Part shown: positions 4,829-5,875 of the stretch, piece by piece
Layout of the letters: every line of letters begins with the position of its first letter
How positions within the stretch are numbered: the stretch's first letter is position 1
DNA from: Gammaproteobacteria bacterium
GTDB lineage: Bacteria > Pseudomonadota > Gammaproteobacteria > Methylococcales > Methylomonadaceae
Assembly: GCA_024276805.1 (NCBI GenBank)
Contig: JAJRWJ010000298.1
Location: forward strand, 1 to 5,875
Reading direction: 5' to 3'
DNA length: 5,875 nucleotides
Translations under genes and position numbers: made by a program
Notes under the pieces: model-generated
The model's database searches: none
Told to the model about the DNA's origin: nothing
The model's input: only the letters and a program-made list of their open reading frames with translations

Positions 4829-5875
4829 TCAATGTGCGATTAACGTTCCGTTTTTGCCCGACTTTTTCTCTTCCTTCTGTTTCTGCTCATGATTCGCAGT
4901 CGACTTTGGCAAAGGCGTCGGACTGTATTTCAAAGCCACCTGTAACACCTCGTCGATCCAGTGTACCGGGATGATAGTCAATTTTTCCTTGATATTTTTA
5001 GGAATCTCAGCCAGATCCTTTTCATTTTCAGCCGGGATCAGCACCGTGGTGATGCCGCCGCGATGCGCGGCCAGCAGTTTTTCCTTCAATCCTCCGATCG
5101 GCAGCACCTCTCCCCGCAACGTGATCTCTCCGGTCATGGCCACATCGGCACGTACCGGAATCTTTGTCAATGCCGAAACGATGGCAGTGCACATACCAAT
5201 TCCCGCACTGGGTCCATCCTTGGGCGTGGCACCTTCCGGCACATGAATATGAATGTCATGGCTCGGAAAAAACTCGGCAGCGATACCCAGGACGTCGGAA
5301 CGACTGCGCACTACAGTCACCGCCGCATCGATCGATTCCTTCATCACCTCACCCAGTTTCCCGGTGGCCAGCTGCCTGCCCTTGCCAGGCACGACTGCTG
5401 TTTCGATGGTCAACAATTCCCCGCCCACTTCGGTCCACGCCAGACCAGTGACCTGACCAATCTGATCCTGTTCTTCAGCCAAGCCATAGCGAAACCGCCT
5501 GACACCCAGATACTTGTCCAGATTGCGCGCCGTAACCGTAACCTTGCTCTGTTTGGGTTTCAACAGCAGGTCCTTGACCACCTTGCGGCATATTTTGGAA
5601 ATCTCCCGTTCCAGACTTCTTACTCCCGCCTCGCGGGTATAATAACGGATAATATCGCGTATCACCGCCTCTGTAATTTTGATTTCCTGTTCCTTCAGTC
5701 CATTGTTTTTGATTTGCTTGGGAATCAGATAGCGCAACGCTATCTTGACCTTCTCATCTTCGGTATAGCCCGGCAGACGTATCACTTCCATGCGATCCAG
5801 CAACGGCGGCGGTATATTCAACGTATTTGCCGTGGCCACGAACATCACGTCGGACAAATCGAAGTCCACCTCCAG
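4829..5875 (-). CDS. lon: ATP-dependent protease Lon, C-terminal part (cut by window edge)
   Basis: The frame is open at the right edge and gives 348 residues, beginning LEVDFDLSDVMF inside the AAA+ domain. By comparison with E. coli Lon (784 aa), about 455 N-terminal residues are missing. Lon is a cytoplasmic homohexamer that unfolds and degrades damaged and short-lived regulatory proteins using ATP. Visible parts are the sensor-1 segment VATANTLN (about 13-20), LLDRMEVIRL with the likely arginine finger, the sensor-2 segment REAGVRSLEREI, and the full proteolytic domain from VTGLAWTEVGG onward. The catalytic pair is Ser223 in KDGPSAG (codon 5209-5207) and Lys266 in GGLKEK, matching E. coli Ser679 and Lys722. 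The C-terminal tail is lysine- and glutamate-rich and about 20 residues longer than in E. coli. An in-frame GTG at 5869 is internal, not a start. hupB follows 222 bases downstream. Confidence 0.97.
   Translation of the reverse strand: MEVDFDLSDVMFVATANTLNIPPPLLDRMEVIRLPGYTEDEKVKIALRYLIPKQIKNNGLKEQEIKITEAVIRDIIRYYTREAGVRSLEREISKICRKVVKDLLLKPKQSKVTVTARNLDKYLGVRRFRYGLAEEQDQIGQVTGLAWTEVGGELLTIETAVVPGKGRQLATGKLGEVMKESIDAAVTVVRSRSDVLGIAAEFFPSHDIHIHVPEGATPKDGPSAGIGMCTAIVSALTKIPVRADVAMTGEITLRGEVLPIGGLKEKLLAAHRGGITTVLIPAENEKDLAEIPKNIKEKLTIIPVHWIDEVLQVALKYSPTPLPKSTANHEQKQKEEKKSGKNGTLIAH

Noticed and set aside
4633..4974. Plus-strand open frame of 113 codons opposite the hupB promoter and lon end
   Set aside because: It overlaps the hupB promoter and the lon 3' end on the opposite strand, without a plausible start signal or domain.
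5867..5869. GTG at 5869 as the start of a short Lon-like protein
   Set aside because: The frame continues upstream to the window edge with conserved Lon residues, so this is an internal codon of lon.

Overview
The window looks like the chromosome of a gammaproteobacterium with moderate GC content. The protein sequences and the order lon - hupB - tRNA - ppiD - fabI fit this class. In Escherichia coli, lon, hupB and ppiD are neighbours. In Pseudomonas, fabI and peptide-transporter genes lie close by. FabI, HU and Lon all resemble the enteric and pseudomonad proteins. Short GC-rich palindromes with a TTCCCAC / GTGGGAA core are common in methanotroph-like and purple sulfur gammaproteobacteria, so a Methylococcales-like host is a guess, not a demonstration.

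Layout, left to right. (1) 1-687, minus strand: 5' part of an oligopeptide-type ABC transporter substrate-binding lipoprotein, cut by the left edge. (2) 688-844: divergent control region with a strong minus-strand promoter, a weaker overlapping plus-strand promoter, a 26-bp inverted repeat across both, and a terminator-like hairpin in the lipoprotein leader. (3) 845-1627, plus strand: fabI, NADH-dependent enoyl-ACP reductase. (4) 1628-1956: convergent intergenic stretch with three consecutive REP-like palindromes. (5) 1957-3816, minus strand: ppiD, the inner-membrane-anchored periplasmic chaperone. (6) 3817-4161: non-coding, with a nested palindrome and a second short palindrome upstream of ppiD, a perfect 12-bp two-way terminator hairpin, and the tRNA terminator. 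(7) 4162-4320, minus strand: tRNA-Asp(GTC) and tRNA-Val(TAC), both with encoded CCA. (8) 4334-4606, minus strand: hupB (HU-beta) with a clear sigma-70 promoter and a hairpin over its ribosome binding site. (9) 4829-5875, minus strand: 3' half of lon, cut by the right edge.

The lon - hupB - tRNA - ppiD series, all on the minus strand, covers protein quality control (Lon in the cytoplasm, PpiD at the periplasmic face), nucleoid structure (HU) and translation (tRNAs). Promoters and terminators show separate transcription of hupB (its own promoter), the tRNA pair (a strong terminator after it) and ppiD. fabI points the other way and serves fatty acid elongation.

I see no mobile element with a transposase, no CRISPR array and no evident new defence or biosynthetic system. 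The parts worth a second look are regulatory: the crowded fabI/lipoprotein control region with its possible attenuator, the palindromes and surplus terminator upstream of ppiD, the REP cluster, and the hairpin over the hupB ribosome binding site.
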